A stretch of 35,215 bases of DNA, from NCBI RefSeq assembly GCF_003612565.1, contig NZ_RAZG01000042.1, positions 1 through 35,215 on the forward strand, read 5' to 3'. Source of the stretch: Roseburia sp. 1XD42-69 (lineage in GTDB: Bacteria > Bacillota > Clostridia > Lachnospirales > Lachnospiraceae). Numbering within the stretch: position 1 is the stretch's first letter; the number at the start of each line of letters is the position of its first letter. A program made the position numbers and the translations under genes. Positions 7,929 to 14,958 of this stretch are shown here, one piece after another. Below the pieces are notes generated by a model. The model saw nothing but the letters and a program-made list of their open reading frames with translations. It ran no database searches and was not told where the DNA came from.

Positions 7929-8339
7929 TTATGCGCCTTGCTGTTTCGGTTGCGTGGCAGAAAGAAAATTGATTTCCCCTACAAAGTTGAAAACAATATC
8001 TACTTTCTGTACCCGTTTCCCGTCCACCTTTTCCGGCGCATGGACTATAATTTTTTTGATAAATTCGTTGACTATTGTAGAGTTGAGTTCTTTTATGCCT
8101 ACATACTTGCGGATAATCGCGGAAAAGCTGTCAAAGTCACTCATGTTCTGTTCGTAGGTATCGACTTCCTGCTGGTCTGCCTTGACCTTTTCTTCCAGTT
8201 CCCGCTGTTCCGCTTCATACTCTGCGGACAGCTTCAAAAATCTGTCATGGCTGATTGCTCCGCTGATGTCATCCTCATAAATCCTCTTGAAGATACGGTC
8301 AAGTTCTGCTATCCGCTTCCTCGCCTGTCCGACTTCCCG
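7929..8339 (-). pseudogene. C-terminal remnant of a large serine recombinase (DUF4368-type)
   Basis: The minus frame is open for 137 codons. It reads like the C-terminal end of Tn4451/TnpX-like site-specific recombinases: ARKRIAELDRIFKRIYED, GAISHDRFLKLSAEYEAE, then FSAIIRKYVGIKELN and IVNEFIKKIIVHAPEK. The catalytic serine domain and zinc-ribbon part are missing. An in-frame TAG lies at 8340-8342, and the sequence beyond it is unrelated, so the gene is cut there. Internal TTG codons could permit a shorter start, but no function is expected. It marks a recombination junction between two mobile-element pieces. Confidence 0.75.
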
Positions 8340-8378
8340 CTACCTGCGCTTCATTTCCTTTTCTGTTTCAGCAGAGCG

Positions 8379-8513
8379 TTGACCGACCTGTTTTTGAAGC
8401 AGGTGCGGAAAGTCCTTCAAGCCCCGGAGAAAGGCTTCGTCCTGGAAAAACTCAAACAGGAGCCGCCGGAACGCAAACCCGCCGCCCCTAAGAAACGAGA
8501 ACCGGAACGATGA
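8379..8513 (+). pseudogene. Tail of an unidentified gene coupled to mobC
   Basis: The plus frame ending at 8513 has protein-like composition in its last 40 codons (KGFVLEKLKQEPPERK, then a Pro/Lys/Arg-rich end). Its stop overlaps the mobC start as ATGA, a common coupling arrangement. The 5' part is lost at the junction near 8340. A TTG at 8379 is the only start-like codon I would consider. I do not recognise the family; small genes often precede mobC in these elements. Confidence 0.35.
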
Positions 8514-8854
8514 GCGCAGCAAAGCGGAAACGGGATGTGCAGGTGAATTTCCGGGTTTCCCCGAAGGAGCTGGCCCTGATAGAACAGAAAATGTCCCAGC
8601 TTGGAACCGTCAACCGGGAAGCCTACCTGCGGAAAATGGCGCTGGAAGGTTATGTGGTAAAGCTGGATTTGCCGGAGCTGAAGGAGCTGGTATCCCTGAT
8701 GCGCTATTCCAGCAACAACCTGAACCAGCTGACCCGTAAAGTGCATGAAACCGGGCGGGTTTATGATGCTGATTTGGAGGATATATCCCAGTGGCAGGAA
8801 CAGCTTTGGGACGGTGTGCAGAAGATACTGGCCCAGCTTTCCAAACTCTCCTGA
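8510..8854 (+). CDS. mobC: MobC-like relaxosome accessory protein
   Basis: This 114-residue DNA-binding protein would help a relaxase open oriT. It has an N-terminal ribbon-helix-helix-type segment (KRDVQVNFRVSPKELALIEQKM) and the MobC hallmark YSSNNLNQLTRKVHETGRVY, then an acidic C-terminal part. It looks intact. In related elements a relaxase gene follows at once; here a terminator and then the AbiE operon follow instead. The gene is therefore an orphan, unless it serves the MobA/MobL protein 6 kb upstream, which is of a different relaxase class. Confidence 0.82.
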   Translation: MSAAKRKRDVQVNFRVSPKELALIEQKMSQLGTVNREAYLRKMALEGYVVKLDLPELKELVSLMRYSSNNLNQLTRKVHETGRVYDADLEDISQWQEQLWDGVQKILAQLSKLS

Positions 8855-8874
8855 CCGGACAATCTGCCCCATCT

Positions 8875-8920
8875 GCGGAGGGAGGAACGGCGTTCTTCGC
8901 CGCGCCTTCCTCCGCTTTTT
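8875..8920 (+). terminator. Intrinsic terminator after mobC
   Basis: GCGGAGGGAGG (8875-8885) pairs with CCTTCCTCCGC (8905-8915) with one G-U pair. The stem continues inward through CGGCG/CGCCG, followed by five T's and a second T-rich tract. Confidence 0.8.
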
Positions 8921-8936
8921 CTTTTTGTCGCTATTT

Positions 8937-8976
8937 CCTTTCGTGCTACAATCGTGTATAATAGTAGCACGAAAGG
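8937..8976 (+). promoter_or_regulatory. Promoter with palindromic operator of the abiE operon
   Basis: CCTTTCGTGCTA (8937-8948) is perfectly reverse-complementary to TAGCACGAAAGG (8965-8976). The 16-bp spacer contains TATAAT (8957-8962). The right arm also covers the ribosome site of the first gene. AbiEi antitoxins are known to bind inverted repeats in their own promoter, so this is very probably the autoregulatory site. Confidence 0.75.
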
Positions 8977-8986
8977 AAGTGATGGC

Positions 8987-9580
8987 ATGACACAGTTTGA
9001 ACAGCTGGACACGATTTTAGAGGGACAGCGCGGTATGCTCCAAACATCAGAGGCGGTGAAACGGGGGATTCCAAAATCCGTTTTTTACAACTATGTGAAG
9101 GAAAAAGAATTAGAACAGGCGGCACATGGGGTTTATGTATCGCCGGATGCCTGGGTCGATGGGATGTACCTGCTCCATTTACGATGCAGCCAGGGGATTT
9201 TTTCCCATGAAACGGCGCTGTTTTTCCATGCTCTGACCGACCGGGAGCCTTCCCCCTATTCCGTTACCGTCAGACGGGGATACAGCACGACCAGATTGAA
9301 AGCGGACGGGATTTTGGTCTACACCATAAAACCGGAGCTGCATGACGTCGGAAAGAGTACGGCTCAAACCCCTTTCGGGCATACGGTTCCGGCTTATGAT
9401 ATGGAGCGGACCATCTGCGACCTGCTTCGCTGCCGGAGCAGCATTGAGATGCAGACATTTCAAGGGGCGCTCAAAATGTACGCCCGCAGGAAAGAGAAAA
9501 ACCTGCGGAGGCTGATGCAGTATGCAGGGCTGTTCCGGGTTGAAAAAATTTTGCGGCAGTATTTGGAGGTGCTATTATGA
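8987..9580 (+). CDS. abiEi: AbiEi-type antitoxin (type IV toxin-antitoxin, AbiE family)
   Basis: It has an N-terminal winged-helix region (LEGQRGMLQTSEAVKRGIPK, then YVKEKELEQAAHGVYV) followed by the AbiEi antitoxin domain (FSHETALFFHALTDREP, FGHTVPAYDMERTICDLLR). AbiEi represses its own operon and counteracts the AbiEii nucleotidyltransferase. I chose the ATG at 8987, placed after AAAGGAAG; the frame can be extended to 8954, but that would start inside the operator. Its length of 197 residues is usual. Its stop overlaps the toxin start by four bases. The family provides phage abortive infection and element maintenance. Confidence 0.9.
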   Translation: MTQFEQLDTILEGQRGMLQTSEAVKRGIPKSVFYNYVKEKELEQAAHGVYVSPDAWVDGMYLLHLRCSQGIFSHETALFFHALTDREPSPYSVTVRRGYSTTRLKADGILVYTIKPELHDVGKSTAQTPFGHTVPAYDMERTICDLLRCRSSIEMQTFQGALKMYARRKEKNLRRLMQYAGLFRVEKILRQYLEVLL

Positions 9581-10431
9581 TAAAGACAGCAAGGCAGCTG
9601 AAAGATTTGATCCGCAATCTCGCAAAGGAGAAATCGGCGGACGCACAGATTTTGATGCGGAACTATATGATGGAGCGTTTCCTGGAACGTATTTCCCTTT
9701 CTGAATATCGGGATAACTTTATTTTGAAAGGCGGGATGCTGGTTGCCGCAATGGTAGGGTTGGATGCCCGGTCTACAATGGATTTAGACGCAACCGTCAG
9801 AGGGGCCAGCGTGAATGTGGAGGACATTGAAAATCTGATGTCCTCTATCATAGCAGTCCCCATTGAGGACGGTGTGGAGTTCCAGGTGAAAAGCATTTCG
9901 GAAATCATGGACGAGGCCGAGTATCCGGGGATTCGGGTCAGCATGGCCACTGTCTTTGACGGGGTGGTGACACCGCTGAAAATTGATATTTCTACCGGGG
10001 ATGTGATTACGCCGAGGGCAGTCCGGTACAGGTTCCGGCTTATGCTGGAGGAACGCTCCATTGATATTTGGGCGTACAATCTGGAAACCGTACTTGCGGA
10101 AAAGCTGGAAACAATGATTGCCCGGACCATAACAAACACCCGTATGAGGGATTTTTATGACCTCTACATTCTGGAACAGCTTCATGGAAGATCGCTGGAT
10201 TCCGATATTCTCCGCCACGCGCTCCTTGCTACCGCCCGCAAGCGCGGGACCGAGGGGTGTTTGAAAGAAGCGAAGGAAGTGTTTTCCGAAGTAGAAAACA
10301 GCCATGCGATGCAGGCGCTTTGGTCCGCTTACCGCAGGAAATTTTCCTATGCGGCTGATCTGGAATGGAACACCGTTATGGGGGCGGTCCACCGTTTGTA
10401 TGCTCTGACAGAGGACGGTGAATCGGAATGA
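9577..10431 (+). CDS. abiEii: AbiEii toxin, nucleotidyltransferase (DUF1814)
   Basis: This is a toxin of the nucleotidyltransferase fold. The motif order fits AbiEii: FILKGGMLVAAM (GG motif), then TMDLDATV with the metal-binding aspartates, then a lysine-bearing helix (VLAEKLETMIA) and TRMRDFYDLYIL. At 284 aa it looks intact. The gene starts in an ATGA overlap with the antitoxin and is itself coupled to a third small gene at 10428. Related toxins modify tRNA or use NTPs as donors; the exact substrate of this one is unknown. GC content is visibly higher than in the ABC module to the left, which suggests a separate origin. Confidence 0.9.
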   Translation: MIKTARQLKDLIRNLAKEKSADAQILMRNYMMERFLERISLSEYRDNFILKGGMLVAAMVGLDARSTMDLDATVRGASVNVEDIENLMSSIIAVPIEDGVEFQVKSISEIMDEAEYPGIRVSMATVFDGVVTPLKIDISTGDVITPRAVRYRFRLMLEERSIDIWAYNLETVLAEKLETMIARTITNTRMRDFYDLYILEQLHGRSLDSDILRHALLATARKRGTEGCLKEAKEVFSEVENSHAMQALWSAYRRKFSYAADLEWNTVMGAVHRLYALTEDGESE

Positions 10432-10631
10432 AAAAGCGCGGGCATTACTGCAAAACCTGCGCCTCCCTGCCGCCGGAAAAGAAATCTGAAATGGCGGCAA
10501 TGAACCGCCTGTTGAATCTCCCCTGCCGGCTTTCAAAGGAGCAGATTTCCTGGCTGAAAAAGAAGATGCACGATAAACGCCCGGACATTCGGGCGCTCGC
10601 AAAGGAACAATATGAAATCGGCATGGTGTAA
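10428..10631 (+). CDS. Small Cys-pair protein coupled to the abiE operon
   Basis: A 67-residue basic protein whose ATG overlaps the AbiEii stop (ATGA), so it is translated with the toxin. The N-terminus HYCKTC holds a CxxC pair; the rest (MNRLLNLPCRLSKEQISWL, then KKKMHDKRPDIRALAKEQY) is helical and charged. From memory, related accessory-element proteins are longer and carry a second Cys pair ending in HICK-x-C. If that is right, this copy has lost an internal segment between two similar Cys motifs. Its function is unknown, and it may be a passenger rather than part of the toxin system. Confidence 0.6.
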   Translation: MKKRGHYCKTCASLPPEKKSEMAAMNRLLNLPCRLSKEQISWLKKKMHDKRPDIRALAKEQYEIGMV

Positions 10632-10636
10632 TATCA

Positions 10637-10750
10637 GGCTGCCAACCGCCCGTCAAGGGTAAATAAACTGCTGCGCAGCCCTTGACAGCCGGCCGTCACT
10701 CTGATGGATGGCAGCCAAGCGGATTAAGCAGGAAAAGCTGCGTAATCCGC
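10637..10750. other. Nested complementary segments, possible structured RNA (5' part)
   Basis: Three 8-bp perfect pairs lie in succession: GGCTGCCA (10637-10644) with 10709-10716; inside it GTCAAGGG (10652-10659) with 10679-10686; and next to it GCGGATTA (10719-10726) with 10743-10750. No credible reading frame explains them. Together with the 207-bp element that follows they look like a folded RNA or a non-coding mobile element. Confidence 0.45.
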
Positions 10751-10782
10751 AGCAACTAAAAATGACAGTAATAAAGCAACAG

Positions 10783-10989
10783 GGAAGATATCTTGGAGAA
10801 GCCTTTTGGTATTTCAAGGTTTGGGTTATCTGCGGCACCTCCATGTCGGCAGTGTAGGAATACATTGAACCACGCAATTGGACAGCAGAACCCACGGCGG
10901 ACCATTGACCTGAGGTAACCAATCCACGGATAACGGAGTGGCCAAATGCCGGGAACTGTTAATCAGAGGGCTTCTCCAAGATATCTTCC
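10783..10989. repeat. 207-bp element bounded by 21-bp perfect inverted repeats
   Basis: 10783-10803 is exactly reverse-complementary to 10969-10989, with 165 bases between. The interior has a further stem: TGGGTT-AT-CTGC (10822-10833) with GCAGAACCCA (10885-10894). No target duplication is evident (CAACAG before, AAAAAC after). Candidates are a miniature inverted-repeat transposon, a structured RNA, or an invertible segment. The remaining sequence up to 11081 is AT-rich and holds TTGACA at 11047-11052 but no convincing -10. Confidence 0.6.
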
Positions 10990-11109
10990 AAAAACAAATG
11001 TGGGTTTTGTCAGGGAAAAAAGTTTGTTGTTTTTAATTTTACTTCTTGACAAAAGTCACTTCATAACGGAGGTGCTTTCACATGGGGAATCCGAATCTGT
11101 TGCCTTGCC

Positions 11110-11397
11110 ATGATCCAGTTCGTGGGTATGACCAAACGCCAGCTGCATCAGATGCTGATTTTCGAGGGCCTGGATTATGCGGTCATTACTCTGGCTGTTT
11201 CCTACATTGCCAGTACACTGGCTGTCGGCATCGGCGTCCGGGCCATGACAGCCAATGGGTTCAGTACATTCCATTTCACCCTGATGCCCATGATGGCCTG
11301 CACCCCCATCCTCCTGGCTTTTGCGGTGCTGATTCCCTTCTTCTGCTTCAGGAATCTGGAGAAGCAGAGTATCATAGAGCGGTTAAGGACAGAGTAA
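11110..11397 (+). pseudogene. 3' remnant of an FtsX-like ABC permease
   Basis: The last 95 codons match the C-terminal end of MacB/FtsX-type permeases. AMIQFVGMTKRQLHQMLIFEGL is the usual cytoplasmic motif after the third-last helix, two hydrophobic helices follow, and it ends SIIERLRTE. Full proteins are several hundred residues longer. The frame remains open a short way upstream of 11110, but recognisable similarity stops there. The break suggests that the mobile DNA to the left was inserted into, or deleted, this gene. A start at 11110 has no ribosome site, so no product is expected. Confidence 0.7.
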
Positions 11398-11417
11398 AAA
11401 GAAAAGGACAAATATAA

Positions 11418-11447
11418 CCCCACCCGGGGCTTGCGCCGAAGTGCAAG
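11418..11447 (+). promoter_or_regulatory. Two small hairpins in the cbiM leader
   Basis: CCCC/GGGG (11418-11421 with 11426-11429) and CTTGC/GCAAG (11430-11434 with 11443-11447) lie between the FtsX remnant and cbiM. They are too short to be a cobalamin riboswitch, and I could not fit the NiCo consensus. Confidence 0.25.
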
Positions 11448-11492
11448 ATTGCATAAAATAAAGAGCAGAACATACAGACAGGAGGAAATGTT

Positions 11493-12494
11493 ATGCATAT
11501 GGCAGACGCTTTGGTGGCGCCGGCAGTGGCGGGCACTATGTACCTTTTGTCCGCCGGGGCAGGGGGTTATTCTATAAAAAGGGTGAAGTTAGAGGATGAG
11601 GGGAAAAAGATTCCGGTTATGGGAGTGATGGGGGCCTTTGTATTTGCCGCCCAGATGTTAAACTTTACCCTTCCGGGAACTGGGTCTTCCGGACATTTGT
11701 GCGGCGGCATGATGCTGTCTGCAATTTTAGGGCCCTTTGCAGGGTTTTTGACTATGATAGGGATTTTGGCCATACAATGTCTCTTTTTTGCAGACGGGGG
11801 CCTTTTGGCCCTCGGATGCAATATTTGGAACATGGCCTTTTACGGATGTTTTGTTGGGGCGCTTTTGATTTGGAAACCTATGATGAAAAAAGGGGCAGGA
11901 AGGGGAAAAATCCTGGCGGCCTCTGTAGCAGGATGCGTGCTGACTTTGCAGCTTGGGGCTTTTTCCGTAGCTCTGGAAACTTTTGCATCAGGGGTGACAG
12001 AACTTCCATTTCCCGTATTTTTGGCGGCAATGCAGCCGATTCATCTCTTAATAGGTTTGGTGGAAGGGCTGATTACTGCGGCGGTTTTATGTTTTGTCTA
12101 TGAGGCGAGGCCTGAACTTCTCTGGGGAATAGGGGAAGAAGGGGGAGCTGGAGGTAAGATTTCCTACAAAAAGGCCCTGGGCATTTTGGGAATAACAGCC
12201 CTGTTTCTTGGAGGGGTAGTTTCCCTTTTTGCATCAGCCTTTCCCGACGGATTGGAGTGGTCTTTGGAAAAAGTGGCAGGTACGGCAGAGTTTAGTGCAG
12301 AAGGGGCGGCACATCATGCGGCGGAAAAAATACAGGAATTTACTGCTTTTTTGCCGGATTACGGGATAAAAAACAGTGAGACTGCCCTGGGGACATCTCT
12401 TTCCGGGGTTGTGGGAGCCCTTTTGGTGGCAGCATTTTGTTTTCTTTTGTGCCAGGTATTTAAATTTGTCAAGAGGAAACGGGTAAATGAGTAA
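11493..12494 (+). CDS. cbiM: CbiM/NikM-type ECF cobalt/nickel transporter with a C-terminal CbiN/PDGLE-like part
   Basis: This is the substrate-binding membrane component of a metal ECF importer. It starts MHMADALVAP: in this family the N-terminal His2 and a second His (here His68 in GTGSSGHLCGG) coordinate Co2+ or Ni2+. About seven hydrophobic helices fill residues 10-205. After a linker there is another helix (KALGILGITALFLGGVVSLF), then FPDGLEWSLEKVAG, the PDGLE signature of CbiN/NikN-like domains, and a last helix before the basic end. So the M and N components are on one chain of 333 aa. AGGAGG precedes the start, and the gene overlaps the next one by 8 bp. Whether the metal is Co or Ni cannot be decided. 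Confidence 0.9.
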   Translation: MHMADALVAPAVAGTMYLLSAGAGGYSIKRVKLEDEGKKIPVMGVMGAFVFAAQMLNFTLPGTGSSGHLCGGMMLSAILGPFAGFLTMIGILAIQCLFFADGGLLALGCNIWNMAFYGCFVGALLIWKPMMKKGAGRGKILAASVAGCVLTLQLGAFSVALETFASGVTELPFPVFLAAMQPIHLLIGLVEGLITAAVLCFVYEARPELLWGIGEEGGAGGKISYKKALGILGITALFLGGVVSLFASAFPDGLEWSLEKVAGTAEFSAEGAAHHAAEKIQEFTAFLPDYGIKNSETALGTSLSGVVGALLVAAFCFLLCQVFKFVKRKRVNE

Positions 12495-13929
12495 AATCCG
12501 TCAGGCAGTTTCTAAGCTGCACAAAATGGATCAGTTGTCGGCAAGAGACCAGTGGGTGAACAGGATTCATCCCCTGGTGAAACTTTTGCTGACATTTTTT
12601 TATCTGATTTTGCTTTTATCCATGGGGAAATATCAGCTTTCCGGGGTTTTGCTTCTCACCGTTTATCCCCTGGTTGGATTTTCCCTGTCTGAGTTAAAGT
12701 ACCGGGAATGTATCTGGCGTTTTCGCCTTGTGCTACCCCTGATTTTTTTTATGGGGCTTTTTAATCCTTTTTTTGACAGGGAAATTATTGTGTATTGGGG
12801 CAGCGTTCCTGTTACAGGTGGGATGCTGTCTATGGCAACCCTGTTTCTGAAAGGCATTTTGGCCTTGTCCGCAGGGTATCTTTTGATTGCCACCACCTCT
12901 GTGATGGATATTTGCATGGCCCTTCGGATGCTTTATGTTCCCCAAATTTTTGTCACTATGATGCTTTTGATTTACCGCTACCTTACGGTGTTATTTGAGG
13001 AGGCGGAGTTGATGGCCCAGGCATATATGCTCCGGGCGCCGGGGCAGAAAGGGATTCATTACAGCGCCTGGGGCTCTTTTGCGGGACAGCTTCTGCTCCG
13101 CAGCATGGACAGGGCGGAAAGGGTGTATGAGAGTATGTGTTTAAGGGGTTTTCAGGGGGAGTTTCAGACAGAAAAAATCCGGGAAAGTTTAAAAAAATCC
13201 CAGGCAATTCCCAGAGAAACAGGGGAATTTTGCCTTGAGGTGAAAAATCTTTATTTTTCTTATCATCCGGGGAAAGAAACCTTATCGGACGTGTCTCTAA
13301 AGGCGAAGGAGGGGGAGTGTATCGGCCTTATTGGGGGAAACGGTATGGGAAAGTCTACCTTTTTAAAAGTTCTTGTAGGACTTTTGGAGTACAGTGAGGG
13401 GGAAGCCCAAATCTGCGGGATTCCCTTAAAAAAAGAAAATTACCGGGAGATTCGCAGGCTTATCGGATATGTATTTCAGGATTCCGACAGCCAGCTCTTT
13501 ATGCCTACGGTATATGAGGATGTGATGTTTGGTCCGAAGAATTACGGGTACGATAAGGAGGAAGTAAAAGAGCGCACAGAGGCGGCCCTTTCCATGGTGC
13601 ATTTGGAGGGATTTGAAAAACGGAGGATTTATGAGCTTTCCGGCGGGGAAAAAAAGCTGGTTTCCATTGCAACTGTCCTAGCTTTGTCCCCGAAAATTAT
13701 TCTAATGGATGAGCCCACTGTGGCCCTTGACCCGAAAAACCGGAAAAATTTTATGGGGATTTTAAGGGAGCTTCCAGGGTTAAAACTCATTGCAAGCCAT
13801 GATTTGGATATGGTGGGGCAGTGCTGTGACAGGGTGATTTTATTAGAGCAGGGAAAAATAGCGGCGGACGGGGCGGTAAATGAAATTTTGCAGGATAAAA
13901 AGCTTTTGGAGGAACACGGGCTGATTTGA
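12487..13929 (+). CDS. CbiQ-CbiO fusion: ECF transmembrane and ATPase subunits in one protein
   Basis: Residues 1 to about 225 form a CbiQ-like EcfT protein with RIHPLVKLLLTFFYLI at the start and coupling motifs MLRAPG (about 182-187) and CLRGF (about 218-222). After a 25-residue linker, residues from about 249 form a CbiO ATPase: Walker A GGNGMGKS (283-290), Q-loop GYVFQDSDSQLF, signature LSGGE, Walker B IILMDEP, switch ASHDLDM. The frame is continuous, with no stop or frameshift at the joint. At 480 aa both halves are close to full length. It is coupled to cbiM by an 8-bp overlap, giving the whole importer in two polypeptides. Confidence 0.92.
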   Translation: MSKIRQAVSKLHKMDQLSARDQWVNRIHPLVKLLLTFFYLILLLSMGKYQLSGVLLLTVYPLVGFSLSELKYRECIWRFRLVLPLIFFMGLFNPFFDREIIVYWGSVPVTGGMLSMATLFLKGILALSAGYLLIATTSVMDICMALRMLYVPQIFVTMMLLIYRYLTVLFEEAELMAQAYMLRAPGQKGIHYSAWGSFAGQLLLRSMDRAERVYESMCLRGFQGEFQTEKIRESLKKSQAIPRETGEFCLEVKNLYFSYHPGKETLSDVSLKAKEGECIGLIGGNGMGKSTFLKVLVGLLEYSEGEAQICGIPLKKENYREIRRLIGYVFQDSDSQLFMPTVYEDVMFGPKNYGYDKEEVKERTEAALSMVHLEGFEKRRIYELSGGEKKLVSIATVLALSPKIILMDEPTVALDPKNRKNFMGILRELPGLKLIASHDLDMVGQCCDRVILLEQGKIAADGAVNEILQDKKLLEEHGLI

Positions 13930-13950
13930 TTTTCCTATGTTTTTGGAGGA

Positions 13951-14190
13951 ATGTATGTGGTTGGGGGACAATCTGTATTTTTAAAGACCAGGGGGCGAAG
14001 CCTTGACCATATGATTGTGAATGCTCCGGCGGCGCTGAAAGTTGCCTTTGGGGAAAATTGGAGGAAGAGGATTTTCGCATGGAGTGCTAAACTGGGTTGG
14101 GGTGAAAACGGCCGTTATGACAGACCATCCGGTTCCCCTGATTCAGTACCTGCCCCTTGCGTGGGCTTTAGCGTAAAACATAGCCTTTGA
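13951..14190 (+). pseudogene. Remnant of an amidohydrolase gene
   Basis: The first 40 residues (MYVVGGQSVFLKTRGRSLDHM, then NAPAALKVAFGENWRKRI) resemble the internal segment of imidazolonepropionase-like amidohydrolases that usually reads APAGLKIAFGENPKR. The metal-binding histidines of the enzyme are absent, and the remaining 35 residues look out of frame. TTGGAGGA precedes the ATG, so a peptide could still be made. It lies between the Co/Ni importer and the biotin promoter. A short unrelated gene is the alternative. Confidence 0.45.
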
Positions 14191-14234
14191 TATGGAGGAG
14201 GGATTTTGTCCTGTAAACAAAACTTTTCTGTCTC

Positions 14235-14300
14235 TTGACACCCGCCCAGCCCTCTGCTATACTTCTGATTGTAAACCAATAATAAAGACAAGGTTAACAA
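14235..14300 (+). promoter_or_regulatory. Biotin operon promoter with BirA operator
   Basis: TTGACA (14235-14240), 17 bp, TATACT (14258-14263) is a near-consensus sigma-A promoter. The expected start site falls at about 14270, inside TTGTAAACC-N14-GGTTAACAA (14269-14277 and 14292-14300), the Firmicute biotin repressor (BirA) operator form. Transcription of bioY-bioB-bioD-bioA should therefore be shut off by biotinyl-AMP-bound BirA. Confidence 0.92.
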
Positions 14301-14315
14301 TAGAAAGAGGAAGAT

Positions 14316-14921
14316 ATGGAAAAGATAAAGAAAACCACAGAAAAGACACATGTAACAGAGACAGGGAGTGCAAAATTCGGCGCCAGGGATTTGGCGGTTT
14401 GCGCCCTGTTTACCACCCTTACCGCCCTTGGGGCTTACATAAAAATACCTATACCTGTGCTGCCTTTCACCCTGCAGTTTCTGTTTGTGCTGTTGGCAGG
14501 GCTTCTTTTGGGGAGCAAAAAAGGAGCGGCAAGCGTGGGGGTATATGTCCTGCTTGGGCTCTCCGGGGTTCCGGTGTTTACGGAGGGCGGGGGTTTTTGG
14601 TACATTTTAAAGCCAAGCTTTGGTTATCTTCTGGGTTTTATCCTGGCCGCCTACGTCACAGGAAAGATGTCGGAACATATGGAAGGGCTTTCGTTTTGGA
14701 AGTTAATGGGGATATGCCTTGTAGGGCTTTTGATTGTCTACGGGGCAGGCATGGTATACTACTATGCAATTTGTAATTATGTAATACATACCCCCATTGG
14801 TGTGGGGACACTATTTTTGTACTGCTTTGTGCTTATTGTTCCCGGAGATATTTTTCTGTGCGTCCTCTCAGCCCTGGTGACAAAGCGGATAAAGCCTGTC
14901 TTAAGGACTATGGGGTACTGA
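14316..14921 (+). CDS. bioY: BioY biotin transporter (ECF S component)
   Basis: This membrane protein binds and imports biotin. After a polar N-terminus of about 22 residues come six hydrophobic segments with the BioY landmarks IKIPIPVLPFTLQFLFVLLA and LGLSGVPVFTEGGGFWYIL, and YLLGFILAAYVTG. Length is 201 aa; the polar N-terminal extension is slightly longer than usual. AAGAGGAAG precedes the ATG. It is the first gene behind the BirA operator. No dedicated EcfT or ATPase gene for it is adjacent; the metal CbiQ-CbiO upstream is a separate system, so BioY would use a shared ECF module or act alone. Confidence 0.95.
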   Translation: MEKIKKTTEKTHVTETGSAKFGARDLAVCALFTTLTALGAYIKIPIPVLPFTLQFLFVLLAGLLLGSKKGAASVGVYVLLGLSGVPVFTEGGGFWYILKPSFGYLLGFILAAYVTGKMSEHMEGLSFWKLMGICLVGLLIVYGAGMVYYYAICNYVIHTPIGVGTLFLYCFVLIVPGDIFLCVLSALVTKRIKPVLRTMGY

Positions 14922-14958
14922 GAAAACGCTGAAATCTGTTTTCAGACAGGAGGAAGAG

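Noticed and set aside
7905-8513. A 202-codon plus-strand open frame over the recombinase tail
   Set aside because: Most of it lies antisense to the recombinase remnant, which has clear family motifs. Only the last 40 or so codons beside mobC look protein-like, so just that end is listed.
10653-10922. Minus-strand frame of 89 codons across the structured stretch
   Set aside because: It has no ribosome site, is Ser/Cys-rich and overlaps the inverted repeats that explain the sequence better. Such frames can be conserved only because the underlying element is.
1-11400. Calling the left region one complete integrative conjugative element
   Set aside because: No integrase, type IV secretion gene or element ends are visible, and several genes are truncated. 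The pieces differ in base composition, so a mosaic of remnants fits better.
11398-11492. Cobalamin or NiCo riboswitch before cbiM
   Set aside because: Only about 95 bases are available, and the hairpins are short. I could not find a B12-box-like segment or the NiCo consensus core.
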